DNA of 64,000 nucleotides from Bog-473 sp963704355 (GTDB taxonomy: Bacteria > Actinomycetota > Acidimicrobiia > Acidimicrobiales > RAAP-2): positions 1,798,001 through 1,862,000 of the forward strand of contig OY969891.1 in the NCBI GenBank assembly GCA_963704355.1, in the 5' to 3' direction. Numbering within the stretch: position 1 is the stretch's first letter; each line of letters begins with the position of its first letter. The translations under genes were made by a program, and so were the position numbers. The notes beneath the pieces were generated by a model that saw nothing but the letters and a program-made list of their open reading frames with translations, had not been told where the DNA came from and ran no database searches. Below are positions 32,916 through 41,098 of the stretch, piece after piece.

Positions 32916-34973
32916 ATGCAGGACGACGAGAGCGCGATCTCGCACACTCGTCTGGCCTATCTGCCGGCGCTCGACGGGGTCCGGGCCGCCGCCGTCGTCG
33001 CCGTGATGATGTTCCACGGCGGTATTCCGCACGTGGACGGCGGGTTCATGGGCGTGGACGCCTTCTTCGTATTGTCGGGGTTCCTCATCACGTCGCTGCT
33101 CATCGGCGAGTGGCGCCAGACGCTGACGATCAAGCTCGGGGCCTTCTGGGCTCGCCGGGCCCGCCGCCTGCTGCCGGCGCTGTTCTTGATGCTGATCTTC
33201 GTGGCGTTCTTCGCCTCGGTCATCGTGCCCAAGGGCACCTACGGCGCGTTGCGGCTCGACGCGTTGTCGACGCTGCTCTACGTGAGCAATTGGCACTTCA
33301 TCCTCGTCAACTCGAACTATTTCAACGAGACGGCGGCCTCCTCGCCGCTCCTGCACACGTGGTCGCTGGCCGTCGAGGAGCAGTTCTACGTGATCTGGCC
33401 GCTGGTGGTCCTCGGCGTCCTCTACTTCACCAAGAGCCTGAAGGCGCTCTTCACACTCTGCGTCGCCGCGGCGATCGCCTCGGCCGTGTGGATGCACGTC
33501 GTCTACGACGGCGGCGTGAACACGAACCGGGCCTATCTCGGCACCGACACCCGCTCGCAATGCCTCTTCATCGGCTGTGCCCTGGCCGTGGGGCTCGTGC
33601 TCGTTGCGCAGCGCAGCCACGAGCTGGGACGGCTGGCCAAGGGCGAGCTGTGGCGGCCGACCCGCAACGGCGGGCTCGCGGCCTGCGGCCTGCTCGGCAT
33701 CGTCGGCGCCGTGGGCGCCGTGGCGATCTGGGTGGCGACCACCGCCAACTCCTCGTTCCCCTACGACGGCGGCTTCTTCCTCATCGGCCTCTGTGTCGCG
33801 GGCGTCGTCCTGGCGGCGGTGGCGGCGCCGCGCAGCATTGTGCCGCGGGTGCTCGCGCTGACTCCGGTGCGCTACGTCGGCCGCATCTCCTACGGCCTCT
33901 ACATCTGGCACTGGCCGATCTTCATCTGGCTCGACCACGCGCGGACCGGGCTCCTGGGCTACGAGCTGTTCGCGGTGCGGGTCGCCGTGACCTTCGCGGT
34001 GTCGGTGGTCTCCTTCCACCTCATTGAGCGGCCCATCCGCATGGGCACGTTCGTCAGCCAGTGGCGGGCCTGGCTGGTGGTCCCGGCCGGCGTCGGCGTC
34101 GTGCTCGTCGCGGTGATCGCCGCGACGACAGGGACGACCGCCGTGGCCAGCACGACGTTCCCGAGCCTGCCCCAGCCCACCGGCACCACGACGACGACCA
34201 AGGCAGGGACCCCGCCCGTGCGCGTCCTGCTGTTCGGCGACTCGGTCGCCCTCACGCTCGGGCTGGGACTGGCCGACCCGGCCGACCAGTCCAAGTACGG
34301 CTACGTGCTCTCGGACAAGGGGATCCTCGGGTGCGGCGTCGTGAACGGCCCCGAAGTCGAGCTGCTCGGCCAGCATGACGCCACGCCGGCGGCATGCAAC
34401 GGCTCCGCCTACGACCCCGGCGAGCCGGCGGCCAACCAGCCCTGGCCCTACCAGTGGCTGTCGGCCATGGGCGAGGTCCATCCCAATGTCGTCGTGCTGC
34501 TCGCCGGGCGCTGGGAGGTGGTCGACCGCGAGTACCAGGGCCGGTGGACCAACATCTTGAACCCGACGTACGCGGCCTACGTGAAGAACCAGCTCGACAA
34601 GGCGTCCATCGTTGTCACCTCGACCGGTGCGCACATGGTCTTCCTCACCGCCCCGTGCACGGACGAGGGCGAGCAGCCGGACGGGTCGCCGTGGCCCGAA
34701 GACAGCGCAGCCCGGCTCAACGCGTACAACCGCCTCGTGCGCGAGGTGGCGGCCGAGCACCCGCAGACCGACTCGGTGGTGGACCTCGACGCGGCGGCGT
34801 GCCCGGGCGGGAAGTTCACCGTCAGCCTCGACGGCGTGGCCGTGCGGCGTAGCGACGGCATCCACTTCACCGTGGCCGGCGGCGAGCTGCTGGCACCCGT
34901 GATCATGCCGCCGATCGTGGCGGCGGGGCGGGCGCAAATGGACGGCACCGCAGCGCCGGCGTCAGCCGGGTGA
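32916..34973 (+). CDS. OafA/YrhL-type membrane acyltransferase with SGNH-like C-terminal domain
   Basis: 685 residues from ATG 32916 (GGCAGGG upstream; the frame is open to 32832). The N-terminal acyltransferase_3 part has YLPALDGVRAAAVVAVMMFHGG with the catalytic His, GVDAFFVLSGFLITSLL, and R/W-rich loops, with ten or more helices to about residue 400. After a Thr-rich linker comes an extracytoplasmic SGNH-hydrolase-like domain: LLFGDSVALTLGLGL (Ser), then LLAGRWEVVDR and a C-terminal SDGIHFTVAGG with the Asp-x-x-His pair. Such two-part enzymes transfer acetyl or acyl groups from the cytoplasm to cell-surface glycans. The 3' end overlaps the convergent lipoprotein gene by 12 bp. Confidence 0.9.
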   Translation: MQDDESAISHTRLAYLPALDGVRAAAVVAVMMFHGGIPHVDGGFMGVDAFFVLSGFLITSLLIGEWRQTLTIKLGAFWARRARRLLPALFLMLIFVAFFASVIVPKGTYGALRLDALSTLLYVSNWHFILVNSNYFNETAASSPLLHTWSLAVEEQFYVIWPLVVLGVLYFTKSLKALFTLCVAAAIASAVWMHVVYDGGVNTNRAYLGTDTRSQCLFIGCALAVGLVLVAQRSHELGRLAKGELWRPTRNGGLAACGLLGIVGAVGAVAIWVATTANSSFPYDGGFFLIGLCVAGVVLAAVAAPRSIVPRVLALTPVRYVGRISYGLYIWHWPIFIWLDHARTGLLGYELFAVRVAVTFAVSVVSFHLIERPIRMGTFVSQWRAWLVVPAGVGVVLVAVIAATTGTTAVASTTFPSLPQPTGTTTTTKAGTPPVRVLLFGDSVALTLGLGLADPADQSKYGYVLSDKGILGCGVVNGPEVELLGQHDATPAACNGSAYDPGEPAANQPWPYQWLSAMGEVHPNVVVLLAGRWEVVDREYQGRWTNILNPTYAAYVKNQLDKASIVVTSTGAHMVFLTAPCTDEGEQPDGSPWPEDSAARLNAYNRLVREVAAEHPQTDSVVDLDAAACPGGKFTVSLDGVAVRRSDGIHFTVAGGELLAPVIMPPIVAAGRAQMDGTAAPASAG

Positions 34974-35438
34974 GGCCGTCTTCGGGTTGACGTTCTGCGG
35001 CACCGTGGTGGTGCCGCCGCCTCCACCCGGGCCGGTGCTGCCGCTGGGCGCCTGCGGGTTCTCGTTGCTGTTGGTGTCGGCGACGACGCATTGCGCATCG
35101 AGCGCGGGGACGAGGTGGCCCTCGTCCACGGTGGCTCCCTCGGAGATCGTCGTCATCAGCGAGTTCCACGAGCCGTCGTCGGAATTGGCGGCAGCGGCGA
35201 GCGGGAGCGCCGTGCGCAGCTCCTGGTCGGCCCGCTTCTGGAGCAGCGCCACGGTGGCGGCGGGCATGCCCACCTTCCTCGAGCGTTCCCAGTCGGCGAC
35301 GGAGAGGTGCACGTGGACACAGGCCTGCTGGGCCAGGGCCTGGCCTCCCCCGTTGGAGCAGGCGCCGAAGACGAGGGCGGCGCCGGCGACGACGGCGGCC
35401 AGCGCCAGGGCCCGTCCCCCCTGCTGGGCCCGGTTCAC
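34962..35438 (-). CDS. Putative lipoprotein
   Basis: 158 residues from GTG 35438, one base after the stop of the upstream gene. The N-terminus MNRAQQGGRALALAAVVAGAALVFGACS is a lipoprotein signal: basic start, hydrophobic core and a lipobox ending in Cys27. The mature part is helical (DWERSRKVGMPAATVALLQKR) with a second Cys pair and a Gly/Thr/Pro-rich disordered end. No known domain is recognised. It is likely tethered outside the membrane and translationally coupled to the upstream protein. Confidence 0.68.
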   Translation of the reverse strand: MNRAQQGGRALALAAVVAGAALVFGACSNGGGQALAQQACVHVHLSVADWERSRKVGMPAATVALLQKRADQELRTALPLAAAANSDDGSWNSLMTTISEGATVDEGHLVPALDAQCVVADTNSNENPQAPSGSTGPGGGGGTTTVPQNVNPKTASPG

Positions 35439-35439
35439 T

Positions 35440-35997
35440 TCAGGCGAGCCAGCCTTCGGCGGACTCGAGCAGGTACCGGCTGACCGCGAGGGCGCGGTCG
35501 AACACGTCGCACAGGAGCTCCTCGCCGCTCAAGACCCGGGCCAGCGACACCGGGTGGCGGGCCACGATGCTGAGGCGCCGCTCGGAGCCGTCGGTCGCGT
35601 TGGCGAAAGAGTCGATGGCCGAGACCTCGAGCGGCAGCTCGATGCCGCCGACGCCGGCCAGGTCGATGGCGAGGCGCAGGAGGTCGGGCCCGCTCGGCAG
35701 CGGGGGGAGCGCCCAGGTGAATGTGAGTGGGAAGTGGAACTCGTCGGGCGGCTCCTCGTCGTCGGCCAGGAGCACGACCGCGTCCTCGAAGGACAGGAGC
35801 ACGCGGGGGTCGACGTCGAGGGCGAGGTGCAGGTCGAGCGGGCCGCCGCAGCCCTCTTCGGGGTGCAGGTCGACCTCCCACACCTGGCGAAGGGAGTAGG
35901 TCTCGACGAAGTGCCGCTCGTCGTGGACGTGGAACCCGTGGTCGACGGAGTGGTCCTTCAGGTCGGCGACGTAGCCGGCAACGTCGATGGCAGCCAC
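35440..35997 (-). CDS. Hypothetical cytoplasmic protein
   Basis: 185 residues from GTG 35997, acidic and without signal or membrane segments. It alternates strands and short helices (ETYSLRQVWEVDLHPEE, LLSFEDAVVLLADDEEPPDE, FHFPLTFTWALPPL). No catalytic signature is visible to me. It lies one base upstream of the lipoprotein gene, so the two form a coupled pair; divergent from the inositol-phosphatase gene with an 84-bp gap. Function unknown. Confidence 0.7.
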   Translation of the reverse strand: MAAIDVAGYVADLKDHSVDHGFHVHDERHFVETYSLRQVWEVDLHPEEGCGGPLDLHLALDVDPRVLLSFEDAVVLLADDEEPPDEFHFPLTFTWALPPLPSGPDLLRLAIDLAGVGGIELPLEVSAIDSFANATDGSERRLSIVARHPVSLARVLSGEELLCDVFDRALAVSRYLLESAEGWLA

Positions 35998-36066
35998 AAC
36001 GGAGACGAGCCTAGGACGAAACCGTACGGGGCCCGTTCCGGGCGGGCCCGGCCGCGACGCTGCCAG

Positions 36067-36072
36067 TAGGGT
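36067..36072 (+). promoter_or_regulatory. Putative -10 box, leaderless type
   Basis: TAGGGT, identical to the kgd box, lies 9 nt before the GTG start at 36082, with no Shine-Dalgarno in between. Confidence 0.4.
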
Positions 36073-36081
36073 CCCTCATCC

Positions 36082-36822
36082 GTGGAACCCGTTCGCCTGC
36101 TCGAGGTGCTCGACGACGCCGTCGCGGCGGTCCGGGACGCGCTCGACGCGCTCGATGACTGGGGCCCCGCGGGAACGAGGCCGGGGCAATACCGCCTCGA
36201 CCTGGCCGCCGACGGCGCTGCGCTGCCGGTGCTGCACGGCGCTGGCCTCGTGGTGCGCTCGGAGGAGTCGGGCCGAACGGGCGACGGCCCGTCTGGTCTG
36301 CTGGCGGTGATCGACCCGGTGGACGGCTCGACCAACGCGCACCGGGGCCTGCCTTTCTACGCGACGAGCATCTGCGTGCTCGACGCCGAGGGCCCGCTGG
36401 TCGGCCTCGTGGTGAACCAGGCGACCGGGACGCGCTACGCCGCGGTGCGAGGTGGCGGCGCCGAGCGAGACGGACGGGCCATCGCTCCCTCGGAGTCCAC
36501 CGAGCTGGGCCGGGCCATCGTCGGGATCTCGGGCTTCCCGGGCCGCCACCCGGGCTGGGCCCAGTTCCGCGCGCTGGGGGCGGCGTCCCTGGAGTGCTGC
36601 GCCGTGGCCGAGGGTGTGCTCGACGCCTACCTCACGGCGGGGCGGAGCACGCTCTACGGCTGGGACTACCTGGCCGGGCTGCTGATCTGCCGGGAGGCGG
36701 GGGCGGTGGCGCGCGAGCGCGACAGCCACGACCTGGTGGTGCGGGACGAGGCGCGCCGGCGGCCCGTTCTGGCGGCGACGGCGGCGCTGGCCGACCGGCT
36801 GTGCGAAGAGGAGGAATTGTGA
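36082..36822 (+). CDS. Inositol monophosphatase-family phosphatase
   Basis: 246 residues from GTG 36082. The Li+-sensitive phosphatase fold is shown by the three metal-ligand segments: EESG near residue 58, IDPVDGSTNAHRG near 77-90, and GWDYLAGLLICREAG near 193. The order and spacing match IMPase/FBPase-like enzymes that hydrolyse inositol-1-phosphate, PAP or fructose bisphosphate with Mg2+; which one cannot be read from these motifs. Slightly short at the N-terminus compared with SuhB (about 265). Its TGA overlaps the GTG of the next gene (GTGA), so the two are coupled. Confidence 0.85.
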   Translation: MEPVRLLEVLDDAVAAVRDALDALDDWGPAGTRPGQYRLDLAADGAALPVLHGAGLVVRSEESGRTGDGPSGLLAVIDPVDGSTNAHRGLPFYATSICVLDAEGPLVGLVVNQATGTRYAAVRGGGAERDGRAIAPSESTELGRAIVGISGFPGRHPGWAQFRALGAASLECCAVAEGVLDAYLTAGRSTLYGWDYLAGLLICREAGAVARERDSHDLVVRDEARRRPVLAATAALADRLCEEEEL

Positions 36823-37661
36823 GCGACGCGGCGCTACGCGCGCACAAGACGTGGCGGACGCTCGAGCCGCTGCACGGGATGATCTACTTCGTGCCCGAGG
36901 CGGCGGAGGAGTACGGGCACCTCGGCATCACGGGCACGGCGGGGTACTTCGCCTCGCGTTCTGCCGCCATGGGCGCGGTGACGGCCGATGTGGTCGTCTC
37001 CACCTTCTTCAATTTCAACCCCGAGCTGGTGCACGCCGCCATCCCCGGTGCGTGGGAGGTGGCGACGCCGGCCCAGGTGCTCGAGGCGCGCCTGCGTGCG
37101 GTCGATCGGGCCTGCCGGCGGCTGCTGGGTGACGCGACCGTCGAGTCCGCCGCAATGGAACGGGCGGCGGCCCTGGCGCGCCCGGTGGCCGAAGCGGCGG
37201 CCCGCCACGTCGAAGGCCGGCCGCTGGCGGCGGCGCACGCCGAGTTGGCCTGGCCGGACGAGCCGCACCTGGCGCTCTGGCACGCCCAGTCCGTCCTGCG
37301 CGAGTTCCGCGGCGACGGCCACATCGCCCTCCTGGTGGTGCACGGACTCTCGGGGATCGAGGCCCTGGTCACCCACGCGGCGGCGGGGGACGTCCCGGCG
37401 CGCCTGCTGCGGGCCACACGCGCCTGGCCCGACGCGGCCTGGGACGCGGCGGTCGACGGGCTGCGCGGGCGGGGCTGGCTCGAACCGGGGGAGGATCCCT
37501 TGCGGTTCACCAGGTGGGGCGCGTCGGAGCGTCGTGCGATCGAGGACGGCACCGACGCGCTGGCGGCGGCGCCCTACGACATCCTGGGCGAGGAGGGCTG
37601 CGCCGAGCTGCGCGCGCTGGTCCGGCCTTGGAGCACGGTGTTCGCCGAGCAGTTGCGCTAG
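36819..37661 (+). CDS. SCO6745-family protein
   Basis: 280 residues from GTG 36819. It begins with KTWRTLEPLHGMIYFVPEA, followed by GITGTAGYFASRSAAMGAV, and FFNFNPELVHAAIPGAW, the pattern I associate with the actinobacterial SCO6745 family of uncharacterised all-helical proteins. The C-terminal half contains a winged-helix-like portion (AAVDGLRGRGWLEPGEDPLRFTRWG). No enzyme signature is known. The coupling to the phosphatase suggests a joint role; the family elsewhere is found beside many different genes, so context is weak evidence. Function unknown. Confidence 0.8.
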   Translation: MSDAALRAHKTWRTLEPLHGMIYFVPEAAEEYGHLGITGTAGYFASRSAAMGAVTADVVVSTFFNFNPELVHAAIPGAWEVATPAQVLEARLRAVDRACRRLLGDATVESAAMERAAALARPVAEAAARHVEGRPLAAAHAELAWPDEPHLALWHAQSVLREFRGDGHIALLVVHGLSGIEALVTHAAAGDVPARLLRATRAWPDAAWDAAVDGLRGRGWLEPGEDPLRFTRWGASERRAIEDGTDALAAAPYDILGEEGCAELRALVRPWSTVFAEQLR

Positions 37662-37796
37662 CGCAGGCGAGGGGACAGCGGGTCCCCTACATTGGGCCGC
37701 CCAGCTCGAGCGACCCGGTGGGAGCGCGACGTTGAGACACACGATGCGAGGACAACCGTGCGCCGCGCCACCGGGCGGTGAGGCCGCGGGCGGGCC

Positions 37797-39554
37797 ATGA
37801 GCCCGAGGACGGCGCGGCGAGCCCTTCCGCTCCGCGAGGCGCTGCGGGGCCCCGGGCTGAGCGTCTACGACCTGGTGCTCGCCGTGGGCATCGCCGCCCT
37901 CGGCTACCTCATCATCAAGCTCGGGCAGGCGATGACGGTCAACTTCGCCCCCGGTCGCACCGAGGTCAAGCTCAACACCGACATCGTGAACGTTCCGTAC
38001 TACGCGGCGCGTTCGCTGCTCCGCATGTTCATCGCCCTGTTCCTCTCGACGGTGTTCACGCTGGTCTACGGGACGGCGGCGGCGCGGCTGCGACGCGCCG
38101 CCAAGGTGCTCGTTCCGATCCTCGACGTCCTGCAGTCGATCCCGATCCTCGTGTTCCTTCCCATTGCGCTCACGCTGTTCCTCAAGGTGTTCCCGAGCAA
38201 CCTGCTCGGGCTGGAGCTGGCGTCGATCTTCGTCATCTTCACGTCGCAGGCCTGGAACATGACCTTCAGCTTCTACCACTCGCTGATCAGCCAGCCGACC
38301 GAGCTCGACGAGGCGGCCCGGATGTACCGCCTCACCAAGTGGCAACGCTTCTGGAAGCTCGACGTGCCGAGCTCCATGATCGGCCTCGTGTGGAACATGA
38401 TGATGTCGATGGGCGGCGGGTGGTTCTTCCTCACGGCGTCCGAGGCCGTGACGGTGTTCATCCACGGCAAGGGGATCACCGAAAGCCTGCCGGGCATCGG
38501 CAGCTACATGGGCGCCGCCGTGTCCGAGGGGTCGTACCCCAAGGTCACGATCGCCATCGTGGTCATGATCATCCTCGTCGTGGGGACCAACTTCTTCGTC
38601 TTCCGGCCGCTGGTGGCGTGGTCGGACCGCTTCCGCTTCGAGACCTCGGAGGCCACCGACAAGCCCCAGAGCTACGTCCTCGACTTCCTGCGGCGCTCGT
38701 CCGTCCCGCACGCGCTGGGCCGCCTGGTGCGCCCGCTCGGACGCTTCCTCGACCGCGTCACGCGGCCGTTCGGGCTGGCCGAGTACCCGCTGCGGGTGGA
38801 CGAGCGACGGCGCCGCGTAGGCGACATCGTCTTCTGGGTGGTCATCGGCGGCGTCGCCGCATTCCTCGTCGTCGATGTCGTCCTCTACCTGAACGCGCAC
38901 CTGGGCTTCTCCCACCTCCCGTCGATCATCGCGATGGGGTTCGCCACGTTCGGCCGGGTCGTGGTCCTGCTCGTGGTGTCGACGCTGATCTGGGTGCCGG
39001 TCGGAGTGAAGATCGGCATGAGCCCGAAGCTGTCCCGCTACGCCCAGCCGGTGGTCCAGGTGCTGGCCAGCTTCCCGGCCATCCTCCTGTTCCCGTTCCT
39101 GACGGTGGTGTTCCTCGACCTGGACATCCCGCTGGACGTCGGCGCCATCCTGCTCATGGCGCTCGGCGCGCAGTGGTACATCCTCTTCAACGTCATCGCC
39201 GGGGCGAGCGCCATCCCGACCGACATGATCGAGATGATGGACCTGATGCGCCTGACCCGACGGCAGCGCTGGCGCGAGGTGATCCTGCCCGCCGTGTTCC
39301 CGGCCTACGTGACGGGAGGCATCACCGCGGCGGGCGGGGCGTGGAATGCGTCCATCGTCGCCGAGCTGGTGGCCTGGCACCGGCAGACGCTCAACGCGTA
39401 CGGGCTGGGCAATTACATCTCAGTGGCGTCCAGCGACGGCAAGTTCGCCGTGCTCATCGCGGGCGGGATCGTGATGAGCGCCTTCGTCGTGACTGTGAAC
39501 CGTCTGTTCTGGCGCCGCCTCTACCGCCTGGCCGAGACGAGGTACGCGCTGTGA
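37797..39554 (+). CDS. ABC transporter permease with two fused BPD_transp_1 domains
   Basis: 585 residues comprising two permease units of the nitrate/sulfonate/taurine class. Domain 1 (about residues 65-280) has the ATPase-contact loop ELDEAARMYRLTKWQRFWKLDVP; domain 2 (about 380-575) has TDMIEMMDLMRLTRRQRWREVILPAVFPA. Each is preceded by its own membrane helices and joined by a cytoplasmic linker near 300-340. A fused permease would form the whole channel from one chain. The ATPase gene starts 49 bp downstream. No periplasmic binding-protein gene is adjacent, as is typical for this subclass, which is often of unknown substrate. Confidence 0.88.
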   Translation: MSPRTARRALPLREALRGPGLSVYDLVLAVGIAALGYLIIKLGQAMTVNFAPGRTEVKLNTDIVNVPYYAARSLLRMFIALFLSTVFTLVYGTAAARLRRAAKVLVPILDVLQSIPILVFLPIALTLFLKVFPSNLLGLELASIFVIFTSQAWNMTFSFYHSLISQPTELDEAARMYRLTKWQRFWKLDVPSSMIGLVWNMMMSMGGGWFFLTASEAVTVFIHGKGITESLPGIGSYMGAAVSEGSYPKVTIAIVVMIILVVGTNFFVFRPLVAWSDRFRFETSEATDKPQSYVLDFLRRSSVPHALGRLVRPLGRFLDRVTRPFGLAEYPLRVDERRRRVGDIVFWVVIGGVAAFLVVDVVLYLNAHLGFSHLPSIIAMGFATFGRVVVLLVVSTLIWVPVGVKIGMSPKLSRYAQPVVQVLASFPAILLFPFLTVVFLDLDIPLDVGAILLMALGAQWYILFNVIAGASAIPTDMIEMMDLMRLTRRQRWREVILPAVFPAYVTGGITAAGGAWNASIVAELVAWHRQTLNAYGLGNYISVASSDGKFAVLIAGGIVMSAFVVTVNRLFWRRLYRLAETRYAL

Positions 39555-39603
39555 GCGCGCTGGCGTTGACCGGGCGGGTCGCGCCGATGCAGAGTGAACG
39601 GCG

Positions 39604-40956
39604 ATGACCGCCCCGACCGCCCGTCCGACTGTCGCGCCCGAGCGAACGCCGATCATTGAGGTGTCGCACGTCACCAAGACGTTCACCTCGCCCGACGGGA
39701 GCCCTCTGCCCGTGCTCGACGATATTTCGCTGGAGTTGCGAGAAGGCGAGATCGTCGCGCTGCTCGGCCGCTCGGGCTCGGGCAAGAGCACGCTGCTGCG
39801 TTGCATCGCGGGGCTGATCGTGCCCACGTCAGGCCAGGTGTCCTACCGGGGCTCGCCGCTCAACGGCTGCTGCCGCGGGGTGTCGATGGTGTTCCAGAGC
39901 TTCGCCCTGCTGCCGTGGCTCACCGTTCTCCAGAACGTGGAGCTCGGGCTCGAGGCGCGCGGAGTGGATGCCGGTCAGCGGCGCGTGCGGGCGGAGCGGG
40001 CGATCGACACCATCGGCCTCGACGGGTTCGAGTCGGCCTACCCGAAGGAGCTCTCGGGCGGGATGCGCCAGCGGGTGGGCTTCGCCCGCGCCCTGGTCGT
40101 CGAGCCCGACGCGCTGTTGATGGACGAACCCTTCTCGGCTCTCGACGTGCTCACGGCGCAGAATCTGCGCGCCGAGCTGCTGCGGTTGTGGACGCAGCCC
40201 GACTTCCCGACGAAGGCGATGCTGATCGTGACGCACAACATTGAGGAGGCGGTGATCCTCGCTGACCGGATCTTCGTGCTGGGAGCGAACCCGGGGCGGA
40301 TCCGGGCCGAGATCCCCGTGGCGTTCCCCCAGCCGCGCGACCGGCACGACGCGGACTTTGCGGCGTTGGTCGACGAGATCTACGGATTCATGACGGACCG
40401 TGACTCGCGGCCGCCGTCGCACGTGTGGACGGTGGCGACGCCGGGGGAGGGGTCGCCGGTGGACACCCCGCTGCCGGCGGCGACGGTGGGCGGGATGTCG
40501 GGCCTGCTCGAGATCGTCGAGGCACATGGCGGGCGCGAGGACCTGCCCGACCTGGCGAGCGAGCTGACGTTCGAGGTGGACGACCTCCTCCCGCTGGTCG
40601 ACGCGGCGCAACTCCTGGGGCTGGCCGAGGTCGACGAAGCGGACCTGCAGATCACCGAGGAGGGGCGCGTGTTCGTCCAGGCGGACATCTTGGAATCCAA
40701 GAGGATCTTCGCCCAGCGCGCCCGCGAACGCGCGCCGCTGGTCCGGGCCATCTGCAAGGCGCTCGACGCCACCAACGACGGCAACATCGGCGAGAACTTC
40801 TTCCTGGACCTGCTGCGCCGGGGTTTCTCCGAGGACGAGGCGCGCGAGCAGATGCGGATCGCGGTCGACTGGGGCCGCTACGGCGAGCTGTTCGATCTCG
40901 ACTCCAACACAGGCCAGCTGACGCTCGACCACTCCCAGGCCCTCGGCGCCGCTTGA
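39604..40956 (+). CDS. ABC transporter ATPase with C-terminal AAA-associated domain
   Basis: 450 residues. The ABC domain (about 18-260) has Walker A GRSGSGKST, Q-loop MVFQSFALLPW, signature LSGGMRQR, Walker B ALLMDEPFSALD and the H-loop THN, and resembles nitrate/sulfonate-type ATPases. The C-terminal roughly 150 residues (GLLEIVEAHGGREDLPDLAS, DLLPLVDAAQLLGLAEVDE) match the AAA-associated C-terminal domain, a winged-helix-like module that follows ABC ATPases of this fused-permease subclass. It pairs with the upstream 585-residue permease. Likely energises import of an oxyanion-like or organic nutrient; the substrate is unknown. Confidence 0.9.
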   Translation: MTAPTARPTVAPERTPIIEVSHVTKTFTSPDGSPLPVLDDISLELREGEIVALLGRSGSGKSTLLRCIAGLIVPTSGQVSYRGSPLNGCCRGVSMVFQSFALLPWLTVLQNVELGLEARGVDAGQRRVRAERAIDTIGLDGFESAYPKELSGGMRQRVGFARALVVEPDALLMDEPFSALDVLTAQNLRAELLRLWTQPDFPTKAMLIVTHNIEEAVILADRIFVLGANPGRIRAEIPVAFPQPRDRHDADFAALVDEIYGFMTDRDSRPPSHVWTVATPGEGSPVDTPLPAATVGGMSGLLEIVEAHGGREDLPDLASELTFEVDDLLPLVDAAQLLGLAEVDEADLQITEEGRVFVQADILESKRIFAQRARERAPLVRAICKALDATNDGNIGENFFLDLLRRGFSEDEAREQMRIAVDWGRYGELFDLDSNTGQLTLDHSQALGAA

Positions 40957-40969
40957 GGGCTCGTCGGGA

Positions 40970-40990
40970 CTCCCGCACGCGGGGCGGGAG
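40970..40990 (+). terminator. Hairpin after the ABC ATPase gene
   Basis: CTCCCGC (40970-40976) pairs with GCGGGAG (40984-40990) across a 7-nt loop, 14 bp past the ATPase stop and just before the tRNA gene. There is no strong T tract, so it is a candidate terminator only. CATAAT at 40992-40997 directly after it could be the -10 of the tRNA gene. Confidence 0.4.
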
Positions 40991-41024
40991 GCATAATTGC
41001 CTGCCGGCGCCCGAGCGCTGGGGC

Positions 41025-41098
41025 GGGCGCTTAGCTCAGATGGTTAGAGCAGCTGGCTTACAACCAGCAGGTCGGGGGTTCGAGTCCCTCAGCGCCCA
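41025..41098 (+). tRNA. tRNA-Val (anticodon UAC)
   Basis: Full cloverleaf: acceptor GGGCGCT/AGCGCCC, D arm GCTC/GAGC, anticodon stem GCTGG/CCAGC with loop CTTACAA (anticodon TAC, reading GUA), variable loop AGGTC, T arm GGGGG/CCCTC with TTCGAGT. The discriminator is A followed by CC then G, so CCA is not fully encoded. The 3' half (41053-41096) is the attachment core of the integrated element, and integration has restored an intact tRNA here. Confidence 0.95.
41053..41096 (+). other. Left attachment site of element 1 (att core inside tRNA-Val)
   Basis: This 44-nt block, from the anticodon stem to near the acceptor end, recurs at 61353-61395 with a single difference (five G here, four G there in the T stem). 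It marks the left junction of the first integrated element. Confidence 0.85.

Noticed and set aside
36834..39380. 848-codon - strand frame opposite the SCO6745 and permease genes
   Set aside because: Composition is that of a shadow (Arg, His, Glu runs), while the opposite strand encodes recognisable proteins throughout.
41058..41098. GAEGLEPPTCWL as a conserved protein motif
   Set aside because: It is translated tRNA sequence and recurs only because recombinases read into tRNA copies.
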